Assembly: GCA_964429875.1 (NCBI GenBank)
Contig: CAYSDL010000051.1
Coordinates: forward strand, 1-10,061
Source of the DNA: CAYSDL01 sp964429875
GTDB taxonomy: Bacteria > Fidelibacterota > Marinisomatia > SCGC-AAA003-L08 > D37C17
DNA: 10,061 nt
Direction: 5' to 3'
The notes under the pieces are model-generated. The model had not been told where the DNA came from. It saw only the letters and a list, made by a program, of their open reading frames with translations, and did not search any database. The position numbers and the translations under genes were made by a program. Below, piece by piece: positions 1 through 7,251 of this stretch; within the stretch, counting starts at the first letter, position 1, and each line of letters starts with the position of its first letter.

Positions 1-398
1 TATGAATTTTCAGATATTGATATTCCTCCAATTGGAGAAAATGCTTCAATACGCGATGCAACATTCACATCATCACCTAGCACATCTCCTTCCATTAGTG
101 CAATTTCCCCTTGGTGTATACCAATGCGGATGTTAAGATTTTTAACTTTTAATGTTTCTTTTTGAATTTGGATAGCACACTTTATAGCATCAGTGACTGT
201 TGAAAATGTGTAGAGTAGGCCATCTCCTATCTTTTTATGAAGAGTCCCATTAAATTTAGAAGTAATGGGAGATAGTATTTTACTTTGCTGATTTAGTAGT
301 TCAAGAGCTTTATTTTCATCTTTAGCTGATAGAGCTGTAAAATCAGCAATATCAGTAAACATAATTGCAGCGAGTTTTCTTTCTATATTTGAGGACAT
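1..398 (-). CDS. Class III adenylate/guanylate cyclase, N-terminal part (runs off window)
   Basis: The first 132 codons of a class III nucleotidyl cyclase, cut by the window edge; the protein makes a cyclic nucleotide from NTP. The catalytic domain begins almost at the N-terminus (LAAIMFTDI at residues 9-17). Visible catalytic residues are the metal-binding Asp16 and Asp59 (in KKIGDG), a Lys at 55 in the usual purine-specifying position, Asp110 in GDDVNVASR at the second purine-specifying position, and the transition-state pair Asn112 and Arg116. Lys plus Asp favours ATP, so cAMP is the likelier product. There is no signal peptide or membrane segment in the visible part. Related proteins often continue into a TPR or sensor region, which cannot be seen here. 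The start is ATG at 398-396, the first Met before the domain; only a weak Shine-Dalgarno-like stretch precedes it. It lies just downstream of a terminator, so it is probably transcribed separately from the tRNA. Confidence 0.9.
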   Translation of the reverse strand, partial: MSSNIERKLAAIMFTDIADFTALSAKDENKALELLNQQSKILSPITSKFNGTLHKKIGDGLLYTFSTVTDAIKCAIQIQKETLKVKNLNIRIGIHQGEIALMEGDVLGDDVNVASRIEAFSPIGGISISENS

Positions 399-413
399 AA
401 CTTAATTTACAAA

Positions 414-419
414 ATTATA
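414..419 (-). promoter_or_regulatory. Possible -10 box (TATAAT) for the cyclase gene
   Basis: A perfect TATAAT reads on the minus strand between the terminator hairpin and the cyclase ATG. No good -35 is present at 17-18 bp (the spot falls in the terminator loop), and the implied leader would be only about 10 nt. The placement after a terminator makes a promoter here logical, but in such AT-rich DNA the match may be chance. Confidence 0.25.
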
Positions 420-420
420 T

Positions 421-453
421 AAATAAAAAACCCCTCAATTTCTTGAAGGGTTT
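421..453 (-). terminator. Rho-independent terminator downstream of the tRNA
   Basis: On the minus strand, AAACCCTTCAA and TTGAGGGGTTT pair as an 11-bp stem (one G-T pair) around a GAAA tetraloop. The stem spans 428-453 and continues into a T-rich run (complement of 421-430). It lies 19 bp past the tRNA 3' end and closes the transcript carrying the tRNA, and possibly dnaG and the ABC gene. The plus-strand reading has only a short T run after the hairpin, so the minus direction is the functional one. Confidence 0.85.
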
Positions 454-471
454 AGTATTTTCATATTGGTG

Positions 472-545
<74 letters not shown>

Positions 546-596
546 GAAATAGGGCATAAATTTATATTACTTAATACATAAAAGCATAATATTATT

Positions 597-2381
597 CTAA
601 TGCTCTAAGGAGATTTTCCCAGTTTGTATTTTCCATAGTTTATCATAAATCCCTCCTTGATTCAAAAGCTCTTCATGATTTCCAGATTCTACAATGGTAT
701 TATCTCCAAGAACAAATATTTTATCAGCATTTCTTACCGTTGATAATCTGTGTGCAATTACAATGGTGGTTCTATCTTTTGATATTTCATTAAGTGCCTT
801 CTGCAATAACAATTCTGTTTCATTATCAACAGATGAGGTTGCTTCATCGAAAATTAAAATAGGGGGATTTTTATATAGAGCTCTAGCTATAGCAATCCTT
901 TGTTTTTGACCAACAGATAGTTTTTGACCACGTTCTCCAATAAAAGTATTATATCCATTAGGAAGTTTTTCTATAAATTCATGTGCCTGACTTTGTTTAG
1001 CAGCAGTTAGAATCTTTTCTTCATTATCTAAATTTGGGTATGCAATATTATCTTTAATGCTTCCATCAAACATAAATATTTCCTGACTTACATAACCTAT
1101 ATTTTTTCTAAGATCTTTTATTTTCAGGTCTTTGATATCATGATTTCCAATTTTTATTTGCCCATTTATTGGATCATAAAAACGAAGTAATAATTTTATA
1201 ATAGTTGTTTTTCCTGCTCCTGTTTGTCCAACAATTCCAACAAGTGAGTTTTTCTTTATACTTAGATTTAAATTATTAAATACTGCTTTTTTATCCTGGT
1301 AATGAAAAGTGATATCTGAAAAACTTATATCATGGTTGTAATCATCAAGGCTTTTTGCATTTTCTTTATCTTTTATTTCATCAGGCGTATCAATTAAATC
1401 TAAAATTCTTTTTGTAGATGCCATTGAACGTTCAAAAAGATCCACAGTCTCGCCAAGTGTAGTAAACGGCCATAAAAATCTTTGAGTTAAAAATACTAGA
1501 ATACTATAAGACCCAATTGCTATGGTGCCATCTAAAGCAAGATAGCTTCCAACAATCATAGTCCCAAGAAAACCACTTAATATTCCCATTCTTACAATTG
1601 GAATAAATGCAGAGCTTAATTTAATTGCATGTCTATTTTTAAGTCTATAATCAGTGCTTAGTTTATTTACTCTTAATGATTCAATTTTCTCTGTAACAAA
1701 ACTTTTTATGGTTGATATCCCAATAAGATTATTAAATATAGTATTATTTAATAACCCTACAGAATTTCTAACAGCAAGGTATCTTGGTGATAAATTCTTT
1801 TGGAAAAAGAATGCAATAAGTAAAATAACTGGGATGGGTAAAATAGATATTGTTGCGATAAGCGGAGATATATAAAAGAATACAGCCCCAATAGCAAGAC
1901 TAGATATAATAAGCTGAATAATTGTATTAAAGCCGTTATCTAAAAATCTTTCAAGCTGATTTACATCATCATTTAATTTAGATGTTACATCGCCAACTTT
2001 TTTATTTTCAAACCATTCCATATCTAGTTTTTGAACATGATTATAAGCATCCATTCGTATTTCATGCTCAACACTTTGTGCGAGGTTTCTCCACGAGATA
2101 GAGTATAGATATTGAAAGAATGATTCAAAAGCCCATATAAGAAAAGTTGCAATGGCAAGAACAGTTATTTGTGATTGAATACTTTCAAATCCTAAATTTG
2201 CAATAATACTATTTTCTTTTTTTGCAACAAGATCAACAGCAATTCCAATTAAAATTTCAGGAGCAATATCAAATAATTTATTTAAAATAGAGTATATACT
2301 TGACAGTACAATTCGACCTCTCCAAGGTCTAGCATATTTTAGAAATCTATTAAAGGAGCTGTAAGAGGAACTACTCTTCAT
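597..2381 (-). CDS. ABC exporter half-transporter (fused membrane and ATPase domains, MsbA-like)
   Basis: A 594-aa exporter half-molecule that would dimerise in the inner membrane and drive export with ATP. The membrane domain covers about residues 20-320, with hydrophobic segments near 23-51, 72-93, 153-194 and 257-302. The nucleotide-binding domain has Walker A GQTGAGKT at 385-392, Q-loop Gln433 (SQEIF), signature LSVGQ at 488-492 (Val for the usual Gly), Walker B ILIFDE at 508-513 with catalytic Glu513, and switch His544. All catalytic residues are present. Length is normal for the family. The frame stays open up to an ATG at 2465, but those 28 extra residues lie within dnaG; the ATG at 2381-2379 overlaps the dnaG stop by 11 bp, has an AAAGAAAAG purine stretch before it, and gives a standard N-terminus. 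Translational coupling to dnaG is likely. The substrate (lipid, drug or peptide) cannot be told from the sequence. Confidence 0.93.
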   Translation of the reverse strand: MKSSSSYSSFNRFLKYARPWRGRIVLSSIYSILNKLFDIAPEILIGIAVDLVAKKENSIIANLGFESIQSQITVLAIATFLIWAFESFFQYLYSISWRNLAQSVEHEIRMDAYNHVQKLDMEWFENKKVGDVTSKLNDDVNQLERFLDNGFNTIIQLIISSLAIGAVFFYISPLIATISILPIPVILLIAFFFQKNLSPRYLAVRNSVGLLNNTIFNNLIGISTIKSFVTEKIESLRVNKLSTDYRLKNRHAIKLSSAFIPIVRMGILSGFLGTMIVGSYLALDGTIAIGSYSILVFLTQRFLWPFTTLGETVDLFERSMASTKRILDLIDTPDEIKDKENAKSLDDYNHDISFSDITFHYQDKKAVFNNLNLSIKKNSLVGIVGQTGAGKTTIIKLLLRFYDPINGQIKIGNHDIKDLKIKDLRKNIGYVSQEIFMFDGSIKDNIAYPNLDNEEKILTAAKQSQAHEFIEKLPNGYNTFIGERGQKLSVGQKQRIAIARALYKNPPILIFDEATSSVDNETELLLQKALNEISKDRTTIVIAHRLSTVRNADKIFVLGDNTIVESGNHEELLNQGGIYDKLWKIQTGKISLEH

Positions 2382-4167
2382 TATACTTTTCTTTAACTTT
2401 AAATATATTTTGTTCAAGGTTAGATAGCTGATTGATGATATCAAGTTCTTCATTATCCTCAACATCTTTTAATTTTTCTCTTAGATTATCAATGCTCTCC
2501 TGAATCATTGATTGTTCTATTCTTATAATACAATCAAGGGCCATTGAAAAACTAGGTTCAAATTTTTCTAAATCAAAAGTAAGATCAATCAGTTTTTGTC
2601 TGGATAGTTTTGTTTCAATTTGTTCAGCTATAATATTTACAGGGGGACCCTCTAATGCTTTTAAGTGAATGTAAATTTTATCATAAATTTCTTTATATTC
2701 AGGTAATTTTATCCATTCTTGATTAAGCTTTTCAAAAATAAACTCTCTAATTTTTTTATCTTCAGAAAAGCAAAGCCTTATAATGTCATCATACAACTTT
2801 ACAGGAAATTTTTTATCTGAGATAATGGTAGTTTTAGTATCGCTTTCATCATTTTGCTTATTTTGTTTAAAGCGCGATCTTTTTTGTATTTTTTCATTTA
2901 AAACCTGGACAATATTTTTTTGATCTATGGATGTTAGATCAGAAATCCGTTTGATCATTATTTCTTGAATAATTGGATCATTAACATTAATAAGTTCATT
3001 TAAACATTCTTGTATAAATTCATTGGTACTTAGTGATCCTGTTTGTGTATTATCAGAAAAATAATTATAATGTGATTTTATAATATCGCTTGCATTATTT
3101 AAAGCATCATCAAATTCATTTTTTCCTTTTTCAATGATCCAATCATCTGGATCCAATCCATTTGGTGGAGTGATAATTTTTGGTTCCAGTGAATTTGCAG
3201 CTAAAATATATCCGCATCTTATAGAAGCTTTCTTCCCAGCATCATCCCCATCAAAGGTAACATAAATATTATTTGTATATCGTTTTAAAATTGTAGCATG
3301 TCCTTCAGTAAATGCTGTGCCTGATATAGCGAGGCAATCATTAATACCCGCTTGTGTAAGCTGTAAAAGATCCATATATCCTTCAACTAAAATAACTTTT
3401 TTTGAGTGTCTAATATTTTCCCCATTTTGAAAAAGGCCATAGAGAACATTACTTTTTGTATATATAGGTGTTTCTGGAGAATTTTGATATTTTGCTGGAT
3501 CATCTTTATTGAAAATTCTTCCACCAAACGCAATTACGTTTCCTTTATAGTTTTGTACAGGAAACATAATTCTAGATCTGAAACGATTAAAATAACCACG
3601 TTCAGATTGTATAAAAAGTCCTGATAGTTTCATTGCTTCAGCTGAAAATGATTCTTTTTGTAATAATTTAAGAAGGTCATTAAAACTGTCTGGACTAAAA
3701 CCAATTTTAAAATCAGAAATCATATTATCTGTAAGGCCACGTTCTTTAAGATAGGTTAAGGCTTTTTTTCCATTTTCTGTATCAAGTGCTTTTTGATAAA
3801 AGTTTGTTGCAAATTCATGAATAGCCATAAGTTGTGATTTTAAATCAGAGAATTTTTTGCTATCACCCCCTTGTATATCAAGAGTGATATTAAAGTTCTG
3901 GGCTAAATGTTTTACAGCATCAGCAAATTCAAGATTATCAATTTCCATAACAAAATTAATTGATCCACCACCAGCTCCACATCCAAAACATTTATAGATT
4001 TGCTTTTCAGGGTTTACAGAAAATGATGCAGTTTTTTCTTGATGAAAAGGACAGAGTCCAAAGAAATTGCGCCCTCGCTGTTTAAGTTCAACGTAGCCTG
4101 AAACGACTTCCACGATATCTGCGGTCTGCCGTACTTTTTCAATTGATTGTTCTGAAATTCTTGCCAT
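2371..4167 (-). CDS. dnaG: DNA primase DnaG
   Basis: The 598-aa primase that makes RNA primers on the lagging strand at the replication fork. The N-terminal CHC2 zinc-binding domain has Cys39, His42, Cys60 and Cys63 (CPFHQEKTASF ... YKCFGCGAGG). The RNA-polymerase core includes GFSPD at 156-160 and the RGYFNRFRSRIMFPV block near 190-204. The TOPRIM centre has VEGYMD at 261-266 (Glu262, Asp266) and DGDDAG at 306-311 (Asp306, Asp308), the metal-binding residues. A basic linker near 428-440 leads to a C-terminal region of about 150 residues in the place of the DnaB-helicase-binding domain. Length is normal. The ATG at 4167-4165 gives MARISEQSIEKVRQTADIVE, the standard DnaG start, though no convincing Shine-Dalgarno sequence precedes it. 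In many bacteria rpoD follows dnaG; here an overlapping ABC exporter gene does. Confidence 0.98.
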   Translation of the reverse strand: MARISEQSIEKVRQTADIVEVVSGYVELKQRGRNFFGLCPFHQEKTASFSVNPEKQIYKCFGCGAGGGSINFVMEIDNLEFADAVKHLAQNFNITLDIQGGDSKKFSDLKSQLMAIHEFATNFYQKALDTENGKKALTYLKERGLTDNMISDFKIGFSPDSFNDLLKLLQKESFSAEAMKLSGLFIQSERGYFNRFRSRIMFPVQNYKGNVIAFGGRIFNKDDPAKYQNSPETPIYTKSNVLYGLFQNGENIRHSKKVILVEGYMDLLQLTQAGINDCLAISGTAFTEGHATILKRYTNNIYVTFDGDDAGKKASIRCGYILAANSLEPKIITPPNGLDPDDWIIEKGKNEFDDALNNASDIIKSHYNYFSDNTQTGSLSTNEFIQECLNELINVNDPIIQEIMIKRISDLTSIDQKNIVQVLNEKIQKRSRFKQNKQNDESDTKTTIISDKKFPVKLYDDIIRLCFSEDKKIREFIFEKLNQEWIKLPEYKEIYDKIYIHLKALEGPPVNIIAEQIETKLSRQKLIDLTFDLEKFEPSFSMALDCIIRIEQSMIQESIDNLREKLKDVEDNEELDIINQLSNLEQNIFKVKEKYNEE

Positions 4168-4296
4168 GGGACTTGTATAAATTAATATATGAAATTAATA
4201 AATATAGTAAAAAAGATATTGTTTCAATTAATAATTAAATTTAGATTCAAAGAATGTTTGTGAAACAAATATATTTTATGTTCATTTAAGGATTAT
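4168..4296. promoter_or_regulatory. Divergent promoter region between dnaG and the acyltransferase-like gene
   Basis: This 129-bp, very AT-rich stretch must hold the promoters for both directions. It contains an inverted pair, TTGTTTCA (4219-4226) and TGAAACAA (4261-4268), with 34 bp between. The right arm is also half of a local palindrome TTTGT-GAA-ACAAA (4257-4269). A loose sigma-70-like pair TTGTTT (4219-4224) and TAGATT (4242-4247), 17 bp apart, reads toward the plus-strand gene; it is weak. A Shine-Dalgarno AAGGA at 4288-4292 serves the plus-strand gene. No Pho-box-like or other named operator was recognised. Confidence 0.45.
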
Positions 4297-6213
4297 ATGA
4301 ATTATCTATTCTATTTAATTGTTATATCTAATATACTCACTGCTTGCACTATAGGAATTACTAGGGACAGTGAAGGCAATGCCATCCTCTGGAAAAATAG
4401 AGATTTAGCTCTACGTAACCTAGAAATTGATAGAAGAATTAAAAGTGATGTTAATTTTTATAACTCAACAGATAGTACTATTTCTCATTTTTCTGTTAAC
4501 TCAAGAAATAGCAATGATATCTTTATGGGTATGAATAGCTCAGGATTTGGTATTGTAAATTCAATAGTGGTCCCAGATATTGAAGGAAGAAATACTAGAG
4601 ATATTACAAATGAAAAAGAATTATTTAAAAATGCTCTTGAAAACTGTTATACCATATCTGACTTTCAGTCAATTATTGATTCTTTACAGATTGATTCTAC
4701 AAATTCTATTTTATCAAATTTTGCTGTTGTTGATAGTAATGGGTTTGGAGCAATTTATGAAATTAATACATCAGATACAATCCAATGTAACAACTTAGCT
4801 ACATACTCAGGATTACATTATTGTAAACAAGAGTTTTCTGAAAATATGGATTTCTTGATTAGAACAAATCATTTTAAACTTACAGATAATCCTACAGATG
4901 ATGATTTAGATTTATTAAATAGCTATGATTGTTCAGAACATAATGATTATGAGGATGGTGTACTCTTATCAAATAAAGTTAGGTACTGTGCTACAGAAAA
5001 TTATTTGCAATCTAATTTAGATACGGAAAAAATTATTGAAACTTTAATTTCTACTAATCCAGATTTGGGTAGACCTGGATTATTAAGAAGTTTAAATAAG
5101 TCTTATATTGATAGTGATGGATATATTGAATTTTATTTGGATGAAAATGATTATGATTATACATATTTTTATCAACAATCCTATGAATGTGCTATAGGTC
5201 GTCCAGCTGGATATGCTCTTTCTAAATATAGTATTTCAAGAGCTGAAACAGTTTCTTCTGTTGTAATAAAGAGTGTTAAAAATGATCCAACAAATTCAGT
5301 TATGTTTGCTGCACTTGGAAACCCATTAATAACACCCTATATTCCATTTAAGGTTTTGGATTATGATGATAATATTTTAACAGATGCTTCTTCTTTATCT
5401 GACTCATCTATTATTATAAGACAGGAAGTTTTTGATTATGATACACATGAAAATTATGAAAATCACCCATATAAAAGATGGGTTGATACACAGCATTTAA
5501 AGCAATATACAGGAAGCTATAATGATTATTCTACAAATCATGATGGTATTTTCAATGAACTATTTGAGCTTGAAAGTGAATTTATAAATTTTGAAGAAGA
5601 TAACCTTAACACAGAACAAAGTATTGGAGACATTATAAATGAATGCCAAAATTATTTTTCTGAGTATATAGAAGGATTTAATAATAATTATGATGAACCT
5701 AGATATGATATTGGTCATGTTGAAGTAAATGAATATTGCCAAGATGATTTCTCCTCATATGTAGGAAGAAGAATTTATGATAGAACATTACATCGAAATC
5801 ATGATGAAGTAAATGAATGGAAAATTATTAACCCATCTACTGGTGCTCTATTCGAATTTTCTAATAGTAATTATTTAAATCCTCTAATCACAGCTTCAGA
5901 TTGGGAAACATTTGATGACTCAGTTGATGTTAATTTATACATAAATGAAGAGTTAAAAGATACGAGATCTTTTTATGTTGGGTGTGGTTCAAATTTTATC
6001 GATAATGACTCATGTGAAACAGGAGATTTAAATACGGATGGGGTTTTCAATGTCTCAGATATTGTTATACTTGTTGAAATCATACTAAATGGGTTTTTAG
6101 GTGAAAACGCTACTAATAGTGAATTGCATCTTGGAGATATATACCCTGATGGACAAATCAATGTAATTGATATTGTTACTCTTGTAGATATTATTATTGA
6201 TCAAGAATACTAA
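4297..6213 (+). CDS. Secreted C45/AAT-like Ntn-hydrolase with C-terminal dockerin pair
   Basis: A 638-aa exported protein. After a short hydrophobic leader (residues 1-16) comes Cys17 in TACTIGI, then LWKNRD at 31-36, GMNSSGFGIVNS at 78-89, NFAVVDSNGFGAIYE at 141-155, RTNHF at 189-193, ISRAET at 313-318 and a MFAALGNP block at 336-343. These are the spaced landmarks of the penicillin acyltransferase-like (peptidase C45, PF03417-type) Ntn-hydrolases, in which the N-terminal Cys is the nucleophile for amide-bond hydrolysis or acyl transfer. The substrate is unknown. Residues about 380-560 are an acidic Asn/Asp/Tyr-rich stretch I do not recognise. Residues 576-634 are two dockerin-like calcium loops. 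Eleven Cys residues fit an oxidising compartment. The start ATG has AAGGA 4 bp upstream, and there is no other in-frame start above it before a stop. The leader lacks a Lys/Arg n-region, and LTAC also fits a lipobox. Confidence 0.85.
   Translation: MNYLFYLIVISNILTACTIGITRDSEGNAILWKNRDLALRNLEIDRRIKSDVNFYNSTDSTISHFSVNSRNSNDIFMGMNSSGFGIVNSIVVPDIEGRNTRDITNEKELFKNALENCYTISDFQSIIDSLQIDSTNSILSNFAVVDSNGFGAIYEINTSDTIQCNNLATYSGLHYCKQEFSENMDFLIRTNHFKLTDNPTDDDLDLLNSYDCSEHNDYEDGVLLSNKVRYCATENYLQSNLDTEKIIETLISTNPDLGRPGLLRSLNKSYIDSDGYIEFYLDENDYDYTYFYQQSYECAIGRPAGYALSKYSISRAETVSSVVIKSVKNDPTNSVMFAALGNPLITPYIPFKVLDYDDNILTDASSLSDSSIIIRQEVFDYDTHENYENHPYKRWVDTQHLKQYTGSYNDYSTNHDGIFNELFELESEFINFEEDNLNTEQSIGDIINECQNYFSEYIEGFNNNYDEPRYDIGHVEVNEYCQDDFSSYVGRRIYDRTLHRNHDEVNEWKIINPSTGALFEFSNSNYLNPLITASDWETFDDSVDVNLYINEELKDTRSFYVGCGSNFIDNDSCETGDLNTDGVFNVSDIVILVEIILNGFLGENATNSELHLGDIYPDGQINVIDIVTLVDIIIDQEY
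6022..6198 (+). other. Dockerin type I-like repeat pair at the C-terminus of the Ntn-hydrolase
   Basis: Two 22-residue units start with GDLNTDGVFNVSD (576-588) and GDIYPDGQINVID (613-625), each followed by an I-V-x-L-V-x-I-I-x helix. Unit 1 has a full set of calcium ligands (Asp577, Asn579, Asp581, Asn585, Asp588). Unit 2 has Tyr616 in place of the usual Asn, with Asp614, Asp618, Asn622 and Asp625 kept. The codons also resemble each other (GATATTGTTA...CTTGT), as expected for an old duplication. In cellulosomes dockerins bind cohesins. No cohesin is seen here, and the role is more likely surface attachment or assembly. Confidence 0.85.
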
Positions 6214-6283
6214 TCCTCTATTCAAATAATTCATTTTTTTATATATAGATTTAACATTATATGTGTAATTTTTTATATGCAAA

Positions 6284-6289
6284 TAGGAG
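6284..6289 (+). promoter_or_regulatory. Ribosome-binding site that decides the porin start
   Basis: AGGAGA lies 5 bp before the ATG at 6295 and downstream of the alternative ATG at 6277. It fixes the start at the Met that opens the signal peptide. It is the clearest Shine-Dalgarno sequence in the window. Confidence 0.8.
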
Positions 6290-6294
6290 AAAAA

Positions 6295-7185
6295 ATGAAG
6301 AAGATATTAATACCAATAATTTTTATTACTTTTTTACTAGCAAATGATATCAGCGGAGTTTCATATTTTAATTTTTCTGAAGATAATGGTTTTGGCCTCT
6401 CTAGAACATACTTTACTTATCAAAATGAAATATCAGAAGAGTTATCATTTACATTTCAAACTGATGTTGGGAAAGTTGGTGATGATGATCGCTGGACAGC
6501 ATATTTAAAGAAAGCTCAACTTGATTGGAAGATTGAAAATGGAATAAAAATATCTATGGGACTCATTGGTATGAATATGTTTAATGTTCAAGAAAAAACA
6601 TGGGGAAATCGTTTTATTGCAAAAAGTGCACTTGATTATGCAGACTGGGGTGTAGCTGCTGCTGATTTAGGAATTGGGTTCTCTAAGAGTTTTGGAAATA
6701 TTTCTACTAGCTTACTTATGACAAATGGAGAAGGATATAAGCATTCTGTTGTTGATGATAAACAGAAAATTTCACTTCAAGTATTATATGGTGAAAAGCG
6801 GCTTGATAAAAACAATGGATATAATGTCGGAATGGTTTATTCAAATATAGACCCTGACCCTGGAAATTCTGAAACAGTACGGGGTTTTTTTGGTGGCTGG
6901 TCAAATAATAACTTAGTTGCAGGGGCAGAATATTATACTAAAGGTGATGGAATCGAGGCTTCTCTTATGTCTGTTTCAATGAATTATATACTTTCAAATA
7001 ATCTTACTCTGTATATTAGACAGGATAGTAAAGATCCTAACATTGATACTGATGATAATGAAACAGATACATTAATGGCGGGATTTATTTGGGCTCCAAC
7101 AAAAGGACTTAAAATATGCCCAAATATGATTAAAGTAGATGATGATGATGAAACATATAAAATAAATTTTGAGTTTAAATTTTAA
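6295..7185 (+). CDS. Outer-membrane porin-like beta-barrel protein
   Basis: A 296-aa exported barrel. The leader MKKILIPIIFITFLLA (1-16) is a textbook signal peptide with cleavage probably after Ala16. The rest is alternating polar/aromatic strands, for example GLSRTYFTYQNEI, LSFTFQTDVG, AQLDWKIENGIKISMG and GAEYYTKG, separated by Gly/Asp/Asn turns. It ends in KINFEFKF, with the C-terminal Phe used for BAM-dependent insertion. The overall style matches OprO/OprP-type porins (PF07396-like), but at under 300 residues it is shorter than the phosphate porins of Pseudomonas. Its likely loops are acidic (GDDDR, DTDDNETD, DDDDE), which does not argue for an anion channel. The start is ATG 6295 with AGGAGA just upstream; an earlier in-frame ATG at 6277 lies before the ribosome site and is not favoured. 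It lies 81 bp after the Ntn-hydrolase and 66 bp before the Na/Pi gene, with no terminator in either gap. Confidence 0.82.
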   Translation: MKKILIPIIFITFLLANDISGVSYFNFSEDNGFGLSRTYFTYQNEISEELSFTFQTDVGKVGDDDRWTAYLKKAQLDWKIENGIKISMGLIGMNMFNVQEKTWGNRFIAKSALDYADWGVAAADLGIGFSKSFGNISTSLLMTNGEGYKHSVVDDKQKISLQVLYGEKRLDKNNGYNVGMVYSNIDPDPGNSETVRGFFGGWSNNNLVAGAEYYTKGDGIEASLMSVSMNYILSNNLTLYIRQDSKDPNIDTDDNETDTLMAGFIWAPTKGLKICPNMIKVDDDDETYKINFEFKF

Positions 7186-7251
7186 TTTAAAATATATTCC
7201 ATATAAAGAATTATTTAATAAATTTAATTATCAAATTTCAAATAAATAAAT

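Noticed and set aside
2382..2465. Longer exporter start at the ATG at 2465 adding 28 residues
   Set aside because: The added residues come from the other frame of dnaG and precede the family's normal N-terminus; the ATG at 2381 fits length and overlap better.
6251..6279. TTAACA-N17-TATATG resembling a sigma-70 promoter before the porin
   Set aside because: Transcription would begin at about the ribosome site (6284-6289), leaving no usable leader; in such AT-rich DNA this match is expected by chance.
6881..6891. GGGG followed by seven T in the porin gene as a slippage or frameshift site
   Set aside because: The reading frame is intact on both sides and runs to a proper C-terminal Phe; nothing indicates recoding.
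7174..7191. Perfect inverted repeat TTTAAATT-TT-AATTTAAA at the porin stop codon, considered as a terminator
   Set aside because: It is all A/T with a 2-base loop that cannot close, so no stable hairpin; probably chance in an AT-rich spacer.
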